From contig RPFO01000085.1 of assembly GCA_009746045.1 (NCBI GenBank), positions 481,939-545,938 on the forward strand: a stretch of DNA of 64,000 nucleotides, given 5' to 3'. The notes under the pieces are model-generated. The model did not search any database and was not told where the DNA came from. It worked only from the letters and a program-made list of their open reading frames with translations. Below, in pieces: positions 23,770-33,518 of this stretch (position 1 is the first letter of the stretch; the number at the start of each line of letters is the position of its first letter). Source of the DNA: Mesostigma viride (taxonomy: Eukaryota > Streptophyta > Mesostigmatophyceae > Mesostigmatales > Mesostigmataceae). The position numbers and the translations under genes were made by a program.

Positions 23770-24340
23770 CAATGCCATACCTGCCAGTTTCCATTACAAA
23801 TTCTTACCCATGGATGCGAAACTGCCAGTGTGGAATATCAAGGAGACAATCTGGTCAACTCAAATAAGATGACTCACTAAAACATGGAAACCATTCACGA
23901 GTGATGTAAGACAACCCGTCCAGGAGACATACATAAAAGTTCATTGATATAGACACAGCTGACAATATGCACATGTGGCCATGTGGATGCTCACGCAATT
24001 TCTATTATAGGGAGGAGCTTGCTGAACATAATATTGGCAGCTGTCGCATGCATGGCTAGAAAGGTCATTTTACACGTGCACCCACAGCATGCCAAGTAAT
24101 GTAGTTGCAAATTACTCAACACGCGGCATGGCGCTGATGCGTTTGCGCGCCCTCATCTCGGTATCGCTAGCTAGGAGGTAGTGGCACCTCCCTGCACAAT
24201 CTCTGCCTGACCTTGTCAGCCTTCATGCACTGTGTCAACATGGACACCCCCACACCCTTGCCCTTGGCATCACAGCCAAGCTTTCGACGGTGGTTGGTGA
24301 AGCTCTTGGTGTCCTCCTTGCGCATGTGGTGCATGTGCAA
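23770..24340. other. transposon interior, no gene seen
   Basis: Non-repetitive sequence between the 173-bp repeats and the microsatellite block. No supported frame or motif. Confidence 0.4.
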
Positions 24341-24343
24341 GTT

Positions 24344-24476
24344 ACTAAGTGAGTGAGTGAGTGAGTGAGTGAGTGAGTGAGTGAGTGAGTGAGTGAGTGA
24401 GTGAGTGAGTGAGTGAGTGAGTGAGTGAGTGAGTGAGTGCGTGCGTGAGTGCGTGCGTGCGTGCGTGCGTGAGTGG
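24344..24476. repeat. (GTGA)n then (GTGC)n array
   Basis: About 95 bp of GTGA units pass into mixed GTGC/GTGA units. First part of a second compound tetranucleotide array. Confidence 0.95.
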
Positions 24477-24477
24477 T

Positions 24478-24950
24478 GCGTGGTGGGTGGTGGGTGGGTG
24501 GGTGGGTGGGTGGTGGGTGGGTGGGTGGGTGGGTGGGTGGGTGGGTGGGTGGGTGGGTGGGTGGGTGGGTGGGTGGGTGGGTGGGTGGGTGGGTGGTGGG
24601 TGGGTGGGTGGGTGGTGGGTGGGTGGGTGGTGGGTGGGTGGGTGGGTGGGTGGGTGGGTGGGTGGGTGGGTGGGTGGGTGGGTGGGTGGTGGGTGGGAGG
24701 GTGGGTGGGTGGGTGGGTGGGTGGGTGGGTGGGTGGGTGGGTGGGTGGGTGGGTGGGTGGTGGGTGGGTGGGTGGGTGGTGGGTGGGTGGGTGGGTGGGT
24801 GGGTGGGTGGGTGGGTGGGTGGGTGGGTGGGTGGTGGGTGGGTGGGTGGGTGGGTGGGTGGGTGGGTGGGTGGGTGGGTGGGTGGGTGGGTGGGTGGGTG
24901 GGTGAGGGAGTGAGTCCACGAGTGAGTGAGTCCACGAGTGAGTTCACGAG
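24478..24950. repeat. (GGGT)n array
   Basis: About 430 bp of GGGT with GGT interruptions, ending in a short GAGTCCACGA-type repeat at 24906-24950. Confidence 0.95.
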
Positions 24951-25422
24951 GGAGGAAGGGAGGGAGGGAGGGAGGGAGGGAGGGAGGGAGGGAGGGAGGG
25001 AGGGAGGGAGGGAGGGAGGGAGGGAGGGAGGGAGGGAGGGAGGGAGGGAGGGAGGGAGGGAGGGAGGGAGGGAGGGAGGGAGGGGAGGGAGGGAGGGAGG
25101 GAGGGAGGGAGGGAGGGAGGAGGGAGGGAGGGAGGGAGGGAGGGAGGGAGGAGGGAGGGAGGGAGGGAGGGAGGGAGGGAGGGAGGGAGGGAGGGAGGGA
25201 GGAGGGAGGGAGGAGGGAGGAGGAGGGAGGGAGGGAGGGAGGGAGGGAGGGAGGGAGGGAGGGAGGGAGGGAGGGAGGAGGGAGGGAGGGAGGGAGGGAG
25301 GGAGGGAGGGAGGGAGGGAGGGAGGAGGGAGGGAGGGAGGGAGGGAGGGAGGGAGGGAGGGAGGGAGGGAGGGAGGGAGGGAGGGAGGGAGGGAGGGAGG
25401 GAGGGAGGGAGGGAGGAAGGGA
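24951..25422. repeat. (GGGA)n array
   Basis: About 470 bp of GGGA with few GGA interruptions; purer than the 1557-3611 array. Long frames here are artefacts. Confidence 0.95.
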
Positions 25423-25429
25423 GTGGATC

Positions 25430-26340
25430 GGTCACTCACAGCAGTTTATTCCCACCCCAGCAGGGCCCCTCCCTCACATCCGGCTGCAAAATCTGCTTGA
25501 TGTCGCTTCTCTCTAGAATAAGCCGCACAGCCCTGATGCGAGCAAACGGCTCGCCATCATACTGTCGCTCACTGATGCTTTATACGCGCTTTCCGTAAGA
25601 TGAAAACATGACGGAAAAGAGAGACTCGGGGAAAGGGGATACGGTGAAATACTTGTCTGCTACCGGCCGGGGTTTCAACAGCGAAGAAATTCGCACCTGA
25701 ATGTGCACATACCACTCCGTCACGTCGACAACGGTCTTGCATCGCAATCGTTTCACAGACGCGGCAGCAAAAATTGCTGGCGGCATTGACATGCTCGCCG
25801 CAGTTAACGAACGTGCGGAGGTCCGTTTTAGCCCCTGACGCCACGGCGTCTTTGATGCCAAGAACGCCTGCAAAAGACACGATATCGGGCACAAAAGCAC
25901 TTAAAAACGGATTACGGGTCTGCGACGCCTGGCCCAGCCTAGAAATTGGATTAAAAATCGCGCCAGCTCGGTTAAAGCAAACTGAGCCGGTAATGAAAAA
26001 AGTGCTTCGGTCAAGGCCTTAAAAACTAAAAACTGCGTCGGTTAGTGTCAAAAACCAGATGTTAGGGCGACTTTCATCGGGAAAATTTTTTGCTGCAGGT
26101 AGGTGGGGTCGAGAGAAAATCGGCGACAAAACAGGCACCCACCTGTGAATGACGCCAAAATGGAAGGACTCCGCAGAATTTGTGGCGAAAAAAAATAACG
26201 GCAAGTAATATATGACCCTAGGAGCATACACTAAAATTTCCAGCCTCGATACTGCCTTTTTATTCGCTAGCCATTCTTAGCTATCCTGACCAGAATGGCC
26301 GATGAATGGTTGATAATTTCCTCGGGGATTGAAAGGAAAT
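25430..26340. other. transposon interior, unassigned
   Basis: Mixed-composition sequence. A minus-strand frame (25569-25892) encodes a cysteine-containing stretch (NCGEHVNAASNFCCRVCET) that could be a zinc-binding remnant, but an overlapping frame of equal length exists, so no gene is called. Confidence 0.35.
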
Positions 26341-26380
26341 ACCTGCTGCACACCTTGTGACATCGGTTGTGACACCCATG

Positions 26381-26661
26381 TCTCAACATGTTTGTAGTTG
26401 GTTTGTAGTTGGTGTCTCGGTGTCTCAGAAACTCGTGGTCCGCATTGAGTGGGTGTCACGGTGTCACGACATCTGATTGGCCCGGTTCAGATTCGCCCCA
26501 AATTAAAAAAAAAAAAAAACGAATTAAAAAAAAATTAAAAAAAAAACGAATCTGAACCGGGCCAATCAGATGTCGTGACACCGTGACACCCACTCAATGC
26601 GGACCACGAGTTTCTGAGACACCGAGACACCAACTACAAACCAACTACAAACATGTTGAGA
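26381..26661. repeat. perfect 115-bp inverted repeat with 51-bp A-rich loop
   Basis: Arms 26381-26495 and 26547-26661 are exact reverse complements by base-by-base reading. The loop (26496-26546) is mainly A runs. The arms contain GGTGTCACGGTGTCACG, the same motif as the subterminal repeats of the host transposon. The structure would fold into a long hairpin in single-stranded DNA or RNA. It resembles a foldback element, though no target duplication was found. Confidence 0.95.
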
Positions 26662-26906
26662 CACCGTGACACCGTGCGCTTTCACCCCGAATTCACGAGA
26701 GCGGCAGCGATGGTGATCGCTGCCAAATGAGGTAACATGGGCTAAACAACTCGGGCAGACCGGGCTGGCGTGACATCCCGGTCTGCCATGTTTTATTCCC
26801 CCCCACACATGGCGTGGGGATCTACGTTTGCCATCTGCCAACGTAGAAATAGATGGGGAGGGGGGGGGACAAATGATGTTTGCAACATTGCCCAGTTGAC
26901 ATAGCC

Positions 26907-27284
26907 ATGGCGAGACCCGGCGTTTTCATGGAGCCCAGTGCGGGGGCGCTGGGTTGGCAGGTTTTGGGAATGTTCTTCTTGCTATTACTCCTGGGCGTCG
27001 TCGTGTTCAATATGATGGCGAGGCGCGGGGTCCGGTTATCTGCAGCCGCCGTGTTGGCGAAATGCACCCAGGATTCGTCCTTGGCTGCGGCACTTTGCAG
27101 GGACTGGGACTGTGGTTGTGGCCGCCATTGTTTGAGAAGCGTGCATTTCGAGGAGCTCAGGACGATGAGGACCGACATGTGGTCTAAGAAGCCTGCGGAT
27201 CGGAAAGAGTTTATAAAGAACCAGCTTTTTCAGGCCGGCCAGGGAGAAACTGAAATCCCGGCAAGTGATTTCATGACAAAGTGA
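26907..27284 (+). CDS. unknown ORF, possible transposon protein N-terminus
   Basis: A 125-residue ORF starts at an ATG in good context (GCCATGG) near the right end of the 20811-27878 element. A strongly hydrophobic segment (VLGMFFLLLLLGVVVF) lies at about residues 20-36. A Cys/His cluster (CRDWDCGCGRHC) follows near residue 80, then FEELRTMRTDMWSKKPADR. A Cys cluster followed by a FEELR-x-R-type helix is reminiscent of N-terminal zinc-binding segments of some eukaryotic DNA transposon proteins. That resemblance is from memory of the pattern and is weak. It could continue by splicing. Function unknown. Confidence 0.4.
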   Translation: MARPGVFMEPSAGALGWQVLGMFFLLLLLGVVVFNMMARRGVRLSAAAVLAKCTQDSSLAAALCRDWDCGCGRHCLRSVHFEELRTMRTDMWSKKPADRKEFIKNQLFQAGQGETEIPASDFMTK

Positions 27285-27564
27285 TTTTGATGGTTGCTTG
27301 CATGCATATTAAGTGAGACAGCTATTCCTGGACGCATGGCGTGCCAACATATATAAGTTGTTACCAGATATTAATCACATGCCCTATTGAAGCGACGTTG
27401 GACCGCATAAACGAGGAATGGCTGAACTTGTCATGACCCGGCAAGGTACCTACACGCACAACAAGAATACATCAACATGAGACGATATATGGTGAGATGA
27501 CCGAGATGTATGGAGAAATGAATGTCTCTACTAGGATTATTATGAAGGTGTATACGTGGTATTT

Positions 27565-27760
27565 GCGGTGTCACGGTGTCACGGTGTCACGGTGTCACGG
27601 TGTCACGGTGTCACGGTGTCAGAAGCATAGGTAAAACTTGCAATGACCCATTGAATACATCATCCCCATTAATAATCACTGCATACCTGCAAAGATGTGT
27701 GTTTATATGCATTTTGAGGTGTCACGGTGTCACGGTGTCACGATGTCACGGTGTCACGGG
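27565..27760. repeat. right subterminal GGTGTCAC repeats
   Basis: Two runs of GGTGTCACGGTGTCACGG (27567-27622 and 27718-27761), the inverted counterpart of the left subterminal GTGACACC runs. They lie just inside the right terminal inverted repeat. Confidence 0.92.
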
Positions 27761-27881
27761 TCCTATGAACTTCCCCTTCCTCAGAGACTTAAGTGGAAAC
27801 TTTAAATTCAATAAAATACAACTTTTCAAAATGAACTACAAATTGCGTGTTCTAGTACAAATCCAGACGAGCTTAGGGAAG

Positions 27882-28927
27882 GTCGGCCCCGGAGGCCGCA
27901 CCTTCGGCTGATCGGAGCAAGACAGTTGGATTGGCAGGAGCCGGTCCCTCATCGACGCAGTCGCCAAGGTCGGCTCCGGAGGCCGCGCCCTCGGCAGATC
28001 GTGGCAAGGCTGTTGCGGACACTTCTACTGCACGGGCCCACCGGTCGACCCCGGAGGTCGCACCGTCAACAGCCAGCGGAAAGGCTGCCTCCGGCCCTTC
28101 GTTCGTGCAGTCAACACGGACGGATACTGACGTCGCTCACCCAGAGGGTCGCGGCCAGATGCCGGAAGTCCAGGCGCTTGCGCTAGCGATTCCGGGCCCG
28201 CCGCCCCTCCCCCATGATGTGCCATGGTCATTGGGGGCCTATCTCCGACCGATACCCGGCCGCACAGTTGCCCACGGGGGCAGATGTCCTCGTATGGAAA
28301 TATTGGGGGTGGATTGGAGTGCGGACGCGCCGGTCCAACCCCGATCACCACAGGAGTATGCGGACTATGACCTGGTGTTCTCGGCGGGACCGTGGTGCTA
28401 CAAGGACCGGGGCGCCTATCTGGAGCTGCTGCGCGTACGTCTGTACCCGAGGATTCCCCTCCGACGTCCACGACCATTCGTCCCTGGGGAAAATCTCCCC
28501 TTCACGGTTGGGAGGGTGACGCGCTATGCGCCCGAGGGGGACAACTGGACCTACCGGGTGGCGGGCGAAACCCGTTTGGTGGGGCCTCCGAAGCTGGCCC
28601 CGGACGCGCCAGCGTTCCTGCACGCGACGGCTCCTGACTTCCTGGACATGAGCGTGGACGAGAACACTTGGATTGATTGGAGCCTAGCGTCTGAGGTGAT
28701 GATGGGTATGGGAGAGGCTTACATTCGGGACCACCGTTGCGGGGTGGTGGACAAGGGTGCGAAGACCCTCCTCTTCACGATTCCGGAGTACCTGGCGGCC
28801 TTCTTGGCCATGTGGCCTCTCGGCTCGTGGACCCGCCTCTCTCTTTTGGGGCGGCGCGATGCAGGCAGACCGGAGCAGTGGGCGTTCGAGGAGGAGCTCT
28901 TGGCGTACCCTGGGACCCGTGGTCCAC
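27882..28927 (+). pseudogene. retrotransposon third ORF, middle segment
   Basis: The frame continues exactly where segment one stops. It begins with two tandem copies of a Pro/Ser/Ala-rich unit (SPRSAPEAAPSADR); the first is formed across the insertion point, which confirms the junction. A folded-looking part follows, rich in Trp and Tyr (GPWCYKDRGAYLELL, FTVGRVTRYAPEGDNWTYRV) and ending in hydrophobic helices (FTIPEYLAAFLAMWPLGSW). It is interrupted at 28927 by the Mutator-like element. No known domain recognised. Confidence 0.7.
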
Positions 28928-29199
28928 AACACCTTGAAATGGCCTTTTTTTTACATAAATTCTGGCCCATGGCAAGTTTATGGTTGGATTGACCTAGGAT
29001 TGGATCCCACGACTCCCCGGGATGTGTCTGGCTAGTGGTGGAGTAGTTGAGTCAAAATGTTAAGTTTACGTGGTATTCCCTGCTTAAGTTAACTCCAGAT
29101 CCAAGGCCAAAACTGGCCACCTAAACCACTTGCACTTGCATAGCAACAATAATTGATATCAGATTATGCTGTAACTTTGCAAGGGTGACGAATACGAGT

Positions 29200-29465
29200 T
29201 GTTCTGACCTTGTACAAAGTTCTAGGGCATTCGGAGCCCTATTTAGTGACAAATGCTAGCAAAATAGTGCTAGCATTTGTCGTAAATGGCAATTTTCAAT
29301 TAATATTAAATCCAAATAATGTCAGAATGACACCCAAACCTATTGTCATCATGCCAACACCTGACACAGGGTCCCCACAATTCATGTGCAAAAATTCAGA
29401 TCATACGGAGCCCAAAATGGTGACATTTGCCTGCATTTGTCACCATTTTGGCTCTTTTTTATCAC
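29200..29465. repeat. degenerate copy of the GCTAGCATTTGTC satellite family
   Basis: Contains GTGCTAGCATTTGTC, its inverted neighbour GACAAATGCTAGC and CATTTGTCACCATTTTGG. These match landmarks of the monomers at 4300-5290 and 23200-23760. Confidence 0.65.
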
Positions 29466-29939
29466 AATTTTAACAACACTAACCACCAAGACACTCCCCA
29501 AGCTAGGGCACATCATGTTAATTCTTTGCAGGCAACTCAAGAATGACTAGTACAAACAGCGTGCAAAACCTTGGGGCATGTGAATGCCTGAGTGGTGACC
29601 ATAGCTAGCAGAATGTATAATGTAAGGTAGACATTGCCAGTATGCCACATTGCTGTGATGCGCAGTGCACGTCCATATATACCCCATAACACCATACCTT
29701 TAAACTACTTGGCACATTGCAAAATGGGAAGGAAAGGTGGACAATACATGCCACGTCACTAGAACACAGCCATTTGGTTGCTACCAACACGCACCGTGCG
29801 TGATATATACGTGTAATACATGTCAAGAACATGCCGAGCGAACATCAAGGTGAAGTGACACCCAGCCGCTGGCACATGTCACCTGGCATCCACGTATGCT
29901 CACGTGATATGGAATTGGCATATCCCATGTCTCCATCTC

Positions 29940-31180
29940 TTGTGCTTTGTGGGCACCGAGCCACCCATGCAGTAACCCACCCATGCAGCCACCTGGTCAC
30001 CCACCCAATGAACTGCTTACACTCTTGCGCGCCCGTGCACCCAGCCACCCACACGTCCACCCACCTAGTGACCAAAGCCAGCCAGCCAGCCGTGCACGTG
30101 CTAACCCACCTTATTATATAACCACGCATGCACCTAGGCACCCAACCAGCTTAACCAACCCACTTGGACATTCACCCACCCAGCAAGGCACCTGCGCTTG
30201 CGACCCACACACCTATAATAGGTAATAAGGAAGCACTCACCCATCCAATGAGCCAACCACCCAACCACCCAACCACCTAAACACCCAGCCAGCATGCCCC
30301 ATATGCACCATCCGGCCACCCACCCTTGACCCACCCACCCACCCACCCACTCAACCACTCAGTGCCCCCCCACCCTTATACCCACTGACCCACCCACACA
30401 TGCACTTTCTCAGCCAGCCACCCCCCACCTCACCCCCAACCTGCACAGCCCTTCACCAGCGATATCAGGTAAGTCGGTCCCAACCATAAACCCACCCACG
30501 CATCCATATCTGTGCGCCCACCCGCCCATCTACCCGTCCCTTCGCCCACCGACCCACACCTAGTCATCTACACATCCACCAGCCACCAACCACCAATGGC
30601 CCATCCACCAACCCACCCACCCACACGCATCCCTAACCACCCAACCACTAACCCACCATCCTCAAACCCATGCAATTGTTTCACTCACACATCTAACTAC
30701 CCACCCACTTAGGAGTCTCCAAAGCCTATCATCACGCAGACACCTGGCCATCTGCCTACAACCGATCACCCTAACACTCGTCTACCCATCATGACCAGCC
30801 ACCCATCCACCCACCCTCTCCACCTGCCTGTGCTCCCAGCTACTCGGCCAGCCATTTACCAAGGCATCCACCTTTCAGCCAGCCACCTGCCATTGAACCC
30901 ACCCATGTCTAGGAATCCCTTGAAGCATCTACAGCCTAAGCCTCCCACCCAAGACTTCCAGGGCAACTGAACAACCAACCAACCAATCAACCAGCTACAC
31001 AACTACCTAACCACCTAACCACTCAACAACCCGATCACCAAACCACCTAACCACCCAACACCCAAACCAGCCAGGCATGTGCCCGCCCACTTGCCCTCGC
31101 ACGCCCGCACCATCAGGTCCCTCCATACACGCCCCGTTCACCTAGCCAGCCACACACCTAGCCAGCCACCTGCCCAACTC
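29940..31180. repeat. degenerate (CCAC/ACCC)n-rich tract
   Basis: About 1.2 kb dominated by CCCACC, AACCACC and CAGCCA motifs with no fixed period. It looks like an old, decayed tetranucleotide array, C-rich on this strand. No gene seen. Confidence 0.75.
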
Positions 31181-31249
31181 ACGCATGAAGTCAACGTTAG
31201 CCATGCATGGCCTCACGTTGCATCACTTGCATTGCATGGGTAGTTTGCA

Positions 31250-32371
31250 TGAGGCAGCTTCCATCTCGTTGTCAGCAACTGAAAAGGCTCTTTCTTTACT
31301 TTAATGAATGAGCAACAACGTTGGAAACGTTATCCTATCCCTCTTTAAAACAGTCTTTAAATCAGAAAGACGAGGGCAAATATCTGGACAAGGTGGCAAT
31401 AACCACTGCAAAATGCACTTGAGAACGTCTTATTAATCCAGCTCTCTACCCTTTGAGAAGCTGCCTTGCGTTAGCAGCGATCCTGGGCCCTCTAGCTCGC
31501 TCACCTCGCTTAATCTGCGCTTCTTTATGGCTGCCGGGAGATGCGAAGCTTGAACCCAGCGTGTCGTGGCGAGGTCCTCTGCCCGGCCCATCACACCTCG
31601 AAACCGCATGCCGACTAATTAAAAACGATGCCCCCCTTTGCCTTTTGTATCGGGCGTCAAAAGAACGATAAACTCGCTTGGAAAACACTGTCGCAAAGAG
31701 CTTTCTACAGGCATTATAAGCAATTTTCGCAGTTTTTACCGCACTTATTGCACAGCCGGGAGACCATTAGGGACCTTTGCGCGGAATCTCGTGCACGCCA
31801 TATGTCCTGCTGGCTTATTGCCGCAGGCTGGCAGTATAGGAAGGTCGGGCATAGCCTAAAGAGGTAATTATCTGACGATAAAGATATGCATTGCATGACG
31901 CAAGAAACAGACGGATTTCGCACCCCCCAGTTTATTCACGCAAATGCCGGAAAATTAAAAGCGAAACTCAAAAAACGAAAACACTAACCTCTTCGGGAAT
32001 ATTATAACGAACAAGCTGAGCTATCGTGCCGGGTTTTTCGTTTCCTCCCGTATCCAAGACCGTGAGACACGTACCACCGAGAAATCTGGATTTCGCGAAA
32101 AAAATTGTGCGCTGCAAAAAAAATATTTGTCCCGCTCAATGCCCTCGTCGCAATCACAGCGCATATCATTCCAAACTTATTCCATGGATTAATCGTGATG
32201 TAAGCTTCGTTTTGACACCTCAGGCGGCTGAAATGACGCAGGTTTCAGAACGCTAGCTGATGCTCGACCGCCATGGGTGTTTTCGTCGTTTTCGTCTCAC
32301 GCGGCGCGGGAAAAATCTAGATCTCGGACGAAATCCGGACAAAAATTTATGTCAAAATTTGGCGGGTTCGC
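31250..32371. other. MULE interior, no supported gene
   Basis: Mixed-composition sequence with frames of up to about 80 codons on both strands and no recognisable domain. Confidence 0.4.
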
Positions 32372-32386
32372 GGTGTTGTGGTCCAC

Positions 32387-32487
32387 AGGCCACAGAGATT
32401 GGAGAGCGGGCATACCAGCGGGCCTGCCAACAACGAAATGAGAAGGCCCCGGATCCCGCGAATCGCCGGCGAAACCACGGCCGCTGA
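32387..32487 (+). pseudogene. retrotransposon third ORF, last segment
   Basis: About 33 codons continuing the middle segment in frame after the Mutator-like element: ATEIGERAYQRACQQRNEK and a basic end RRRNHGR before TGA. The split codon (CAG) is restored when one 9-bp duplication is removed. Confidence 0.75.
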
Positions 32488-32755
32488 CCAAGAAGGTCGG
32501 AAGTGTGGTTGGAAGAATTCCACTATTTGACTACGTCAAAACTTGTCCTTGTGTGGCAAGTTCTGGGGGAATTGGTTTTACTAGTCTGATGGGTGAACAT
32601 GGGCTGGGACATAGTACCCCTATGGTCAACCTGAATTTTTGCCCTGCGAGGCAAGTAGAGTAACCATGTGTGGTTAGTAACATGTTTGTTGTGTGCTTTC
32701 TCCCTTTAGTTGCTGGGCCTTATCTACATGACGGTCATAGGGACTACCGTCCCCC

Positions 32756-32770
32756 GGGGAGGGGGAGGAG
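32756..32770 (+). promoter_or_regulatory. polypurine tract
   Basis: GGGGAGGGGGAGGAG lies immediately before the TG that opens the LTR. This is the plus-strand primer site expected at the 3' end of an LTR retrotransposon. Confidence 0.85.
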
Positions 32771-33459
32771 TGTTGCGAACCCGACCCTTTGGAACGGGCG
32801 CAACAATGGAATAAATTATGTATTTTGGCTTGTTGTCATAGTCCGTAGGACTTTGGGATTCATTTCGGGACTTAATTTGGGAATTGTCCCTTGGTCAGGA
32901 TTTTTGTATGGAACTATGATAGTTTGTGTGATTCGGACCGGTTATTTTGGGCCTAGGTTGATGTTCGAGATCTTCTAGAGCTAGTAGGCCGGTGCATTCG
33001 CGCCGCGCTGCGTACTTTACAGCTGGTTGAGATATTGTACTCATGCGTGGATTCTGTAGCCAGCTGGCGGGGGTCGATGTCGACCCGAGGATCTTGTGTG
33101 GACTGCATGCTTTGGAATTCGCTGGAAGGTCGGCGCCATGTCGGCGCCCCTTGCCAGCTTGGTGGCAGACCTAGGTGAAATTGGTCCGAGGACGAGAGTC
33201 TCGTCCTCTTGGTTCGGAATAAAGTGTGTGTTATCACCTGTCTGAACCTGGGGCATAATTCCAACTGCATTTGGTGGCTCTATCCTGAATGTGGGTTGTG
33301 TAGATTAATGCAATATTAATCACCGTGAGCCGTAGCAGTGTAAATGCCGCAACTGCTCCGTTAATACCACTCCCGGAGAGTGGTGAGCGGTTGACCCAGA
33401 TTTCCATATTAACCACCCTAACATAGGATCTTTCGCACGACCCGGATGGGTTCGTTACA
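32771..33459 (+). repeat. 3' LTR of the Ty3/gypsy element
   Basis: The 689-bp segment starts TGTTGCGAACCC and ends GGGTTCGTTACA, a 10/12 terminal inverted match with TG...CA ends. It follows the polypurine tract. An AATAAA polyadenylation signal is at 33218, just after a perfect hairpin (GAGGACGAGA, one base, TCTCGTCCTC at 33188-33208). A partner LTR is not visible upstream of 5498, so the ends rest on structure rather than on comparison. Confidence 0.8.
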
Positions 33460-33518
33460 CCACTCCACTCCACTCCACTCCACTCCACTCCACTCCACTC
33501 CACTCCACTCCACTCCAC
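33460..33518. repeat. (CCACT)n microsatellite at the LTR edge
   Basis: About twelve CCACT units start at the base after the LTR. LTR elements make 5-bp target duplications, so the first CCACT could be the duplication, or the element landed in an existing array. Confidence 0.9.

Larger units (their letters stand above)
20811..27878. mobile_element. DNA transposon with 3-bp target duplication, probably CACTA-like
   Basis: The 7068-bp element has terminal inverted repeats of about 30 bp, starting CCCTAAGCTCGTCTGGAT and ending inward at TAGAACAC. It is flanked by AAG (20808-20810 and 27879-27881). Excision restores the third ORF and recreates a copy of a repeat that exists intact at about 27958. 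Both subterminal regions carry GTGACACC tandem repeats. The 3-bp duplication and subterminal repeats suggest the CACTA group, but the first bases are not CACTA, so the superfamily is uncertain. Confidence 0.83.
28928..32377. mobile_element. Mutator-like (MULE) element in the retrotransposon third ORF
   Basis: The 3450-bp insertion is flanked by a perfect 9-bp duplication GTGGTCCAC (28919-28927 and 32378-32386). Ends are AACACC and GGTGTT, with imperfect inverted similarity (about 70%) over about 41 bp, including a shared ACATAAATT. A 9-bp duplication is typical of Mutator-like elements. No transposase is recognisable. Excision restores the third ORF frame. Class is inferred mainly from duplication length. 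Confidence 0.72.
5498..33459 (+). mobile_element. Ty3/gypsy chromovirus, split by three nested DNA transposons
   Basis: Order on the plus strand: viroplasmin-like ORF (5498-5851), Gag (6036-8246), protease/RT/RNase H (8246-10573), rest of Pol with integrase and chromodomain (17799-19709), third ORF (19789-20810, 27882-28927, 32387-32487), polypurine tract (32756-32770) and LTR (32771-33459). The three gaps are DNA transposons with their own target duplications. Without them about 10.2 kb remains. The C-terminal chromodomain places it among chromoviruses. Two frameshifts in Pol indicate a dead copy unless they are assembly errors. No matching 5' LTR is visible upstream, so the left boundary is the first ORF, not a proven terminus. 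Confidence 0.88.
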
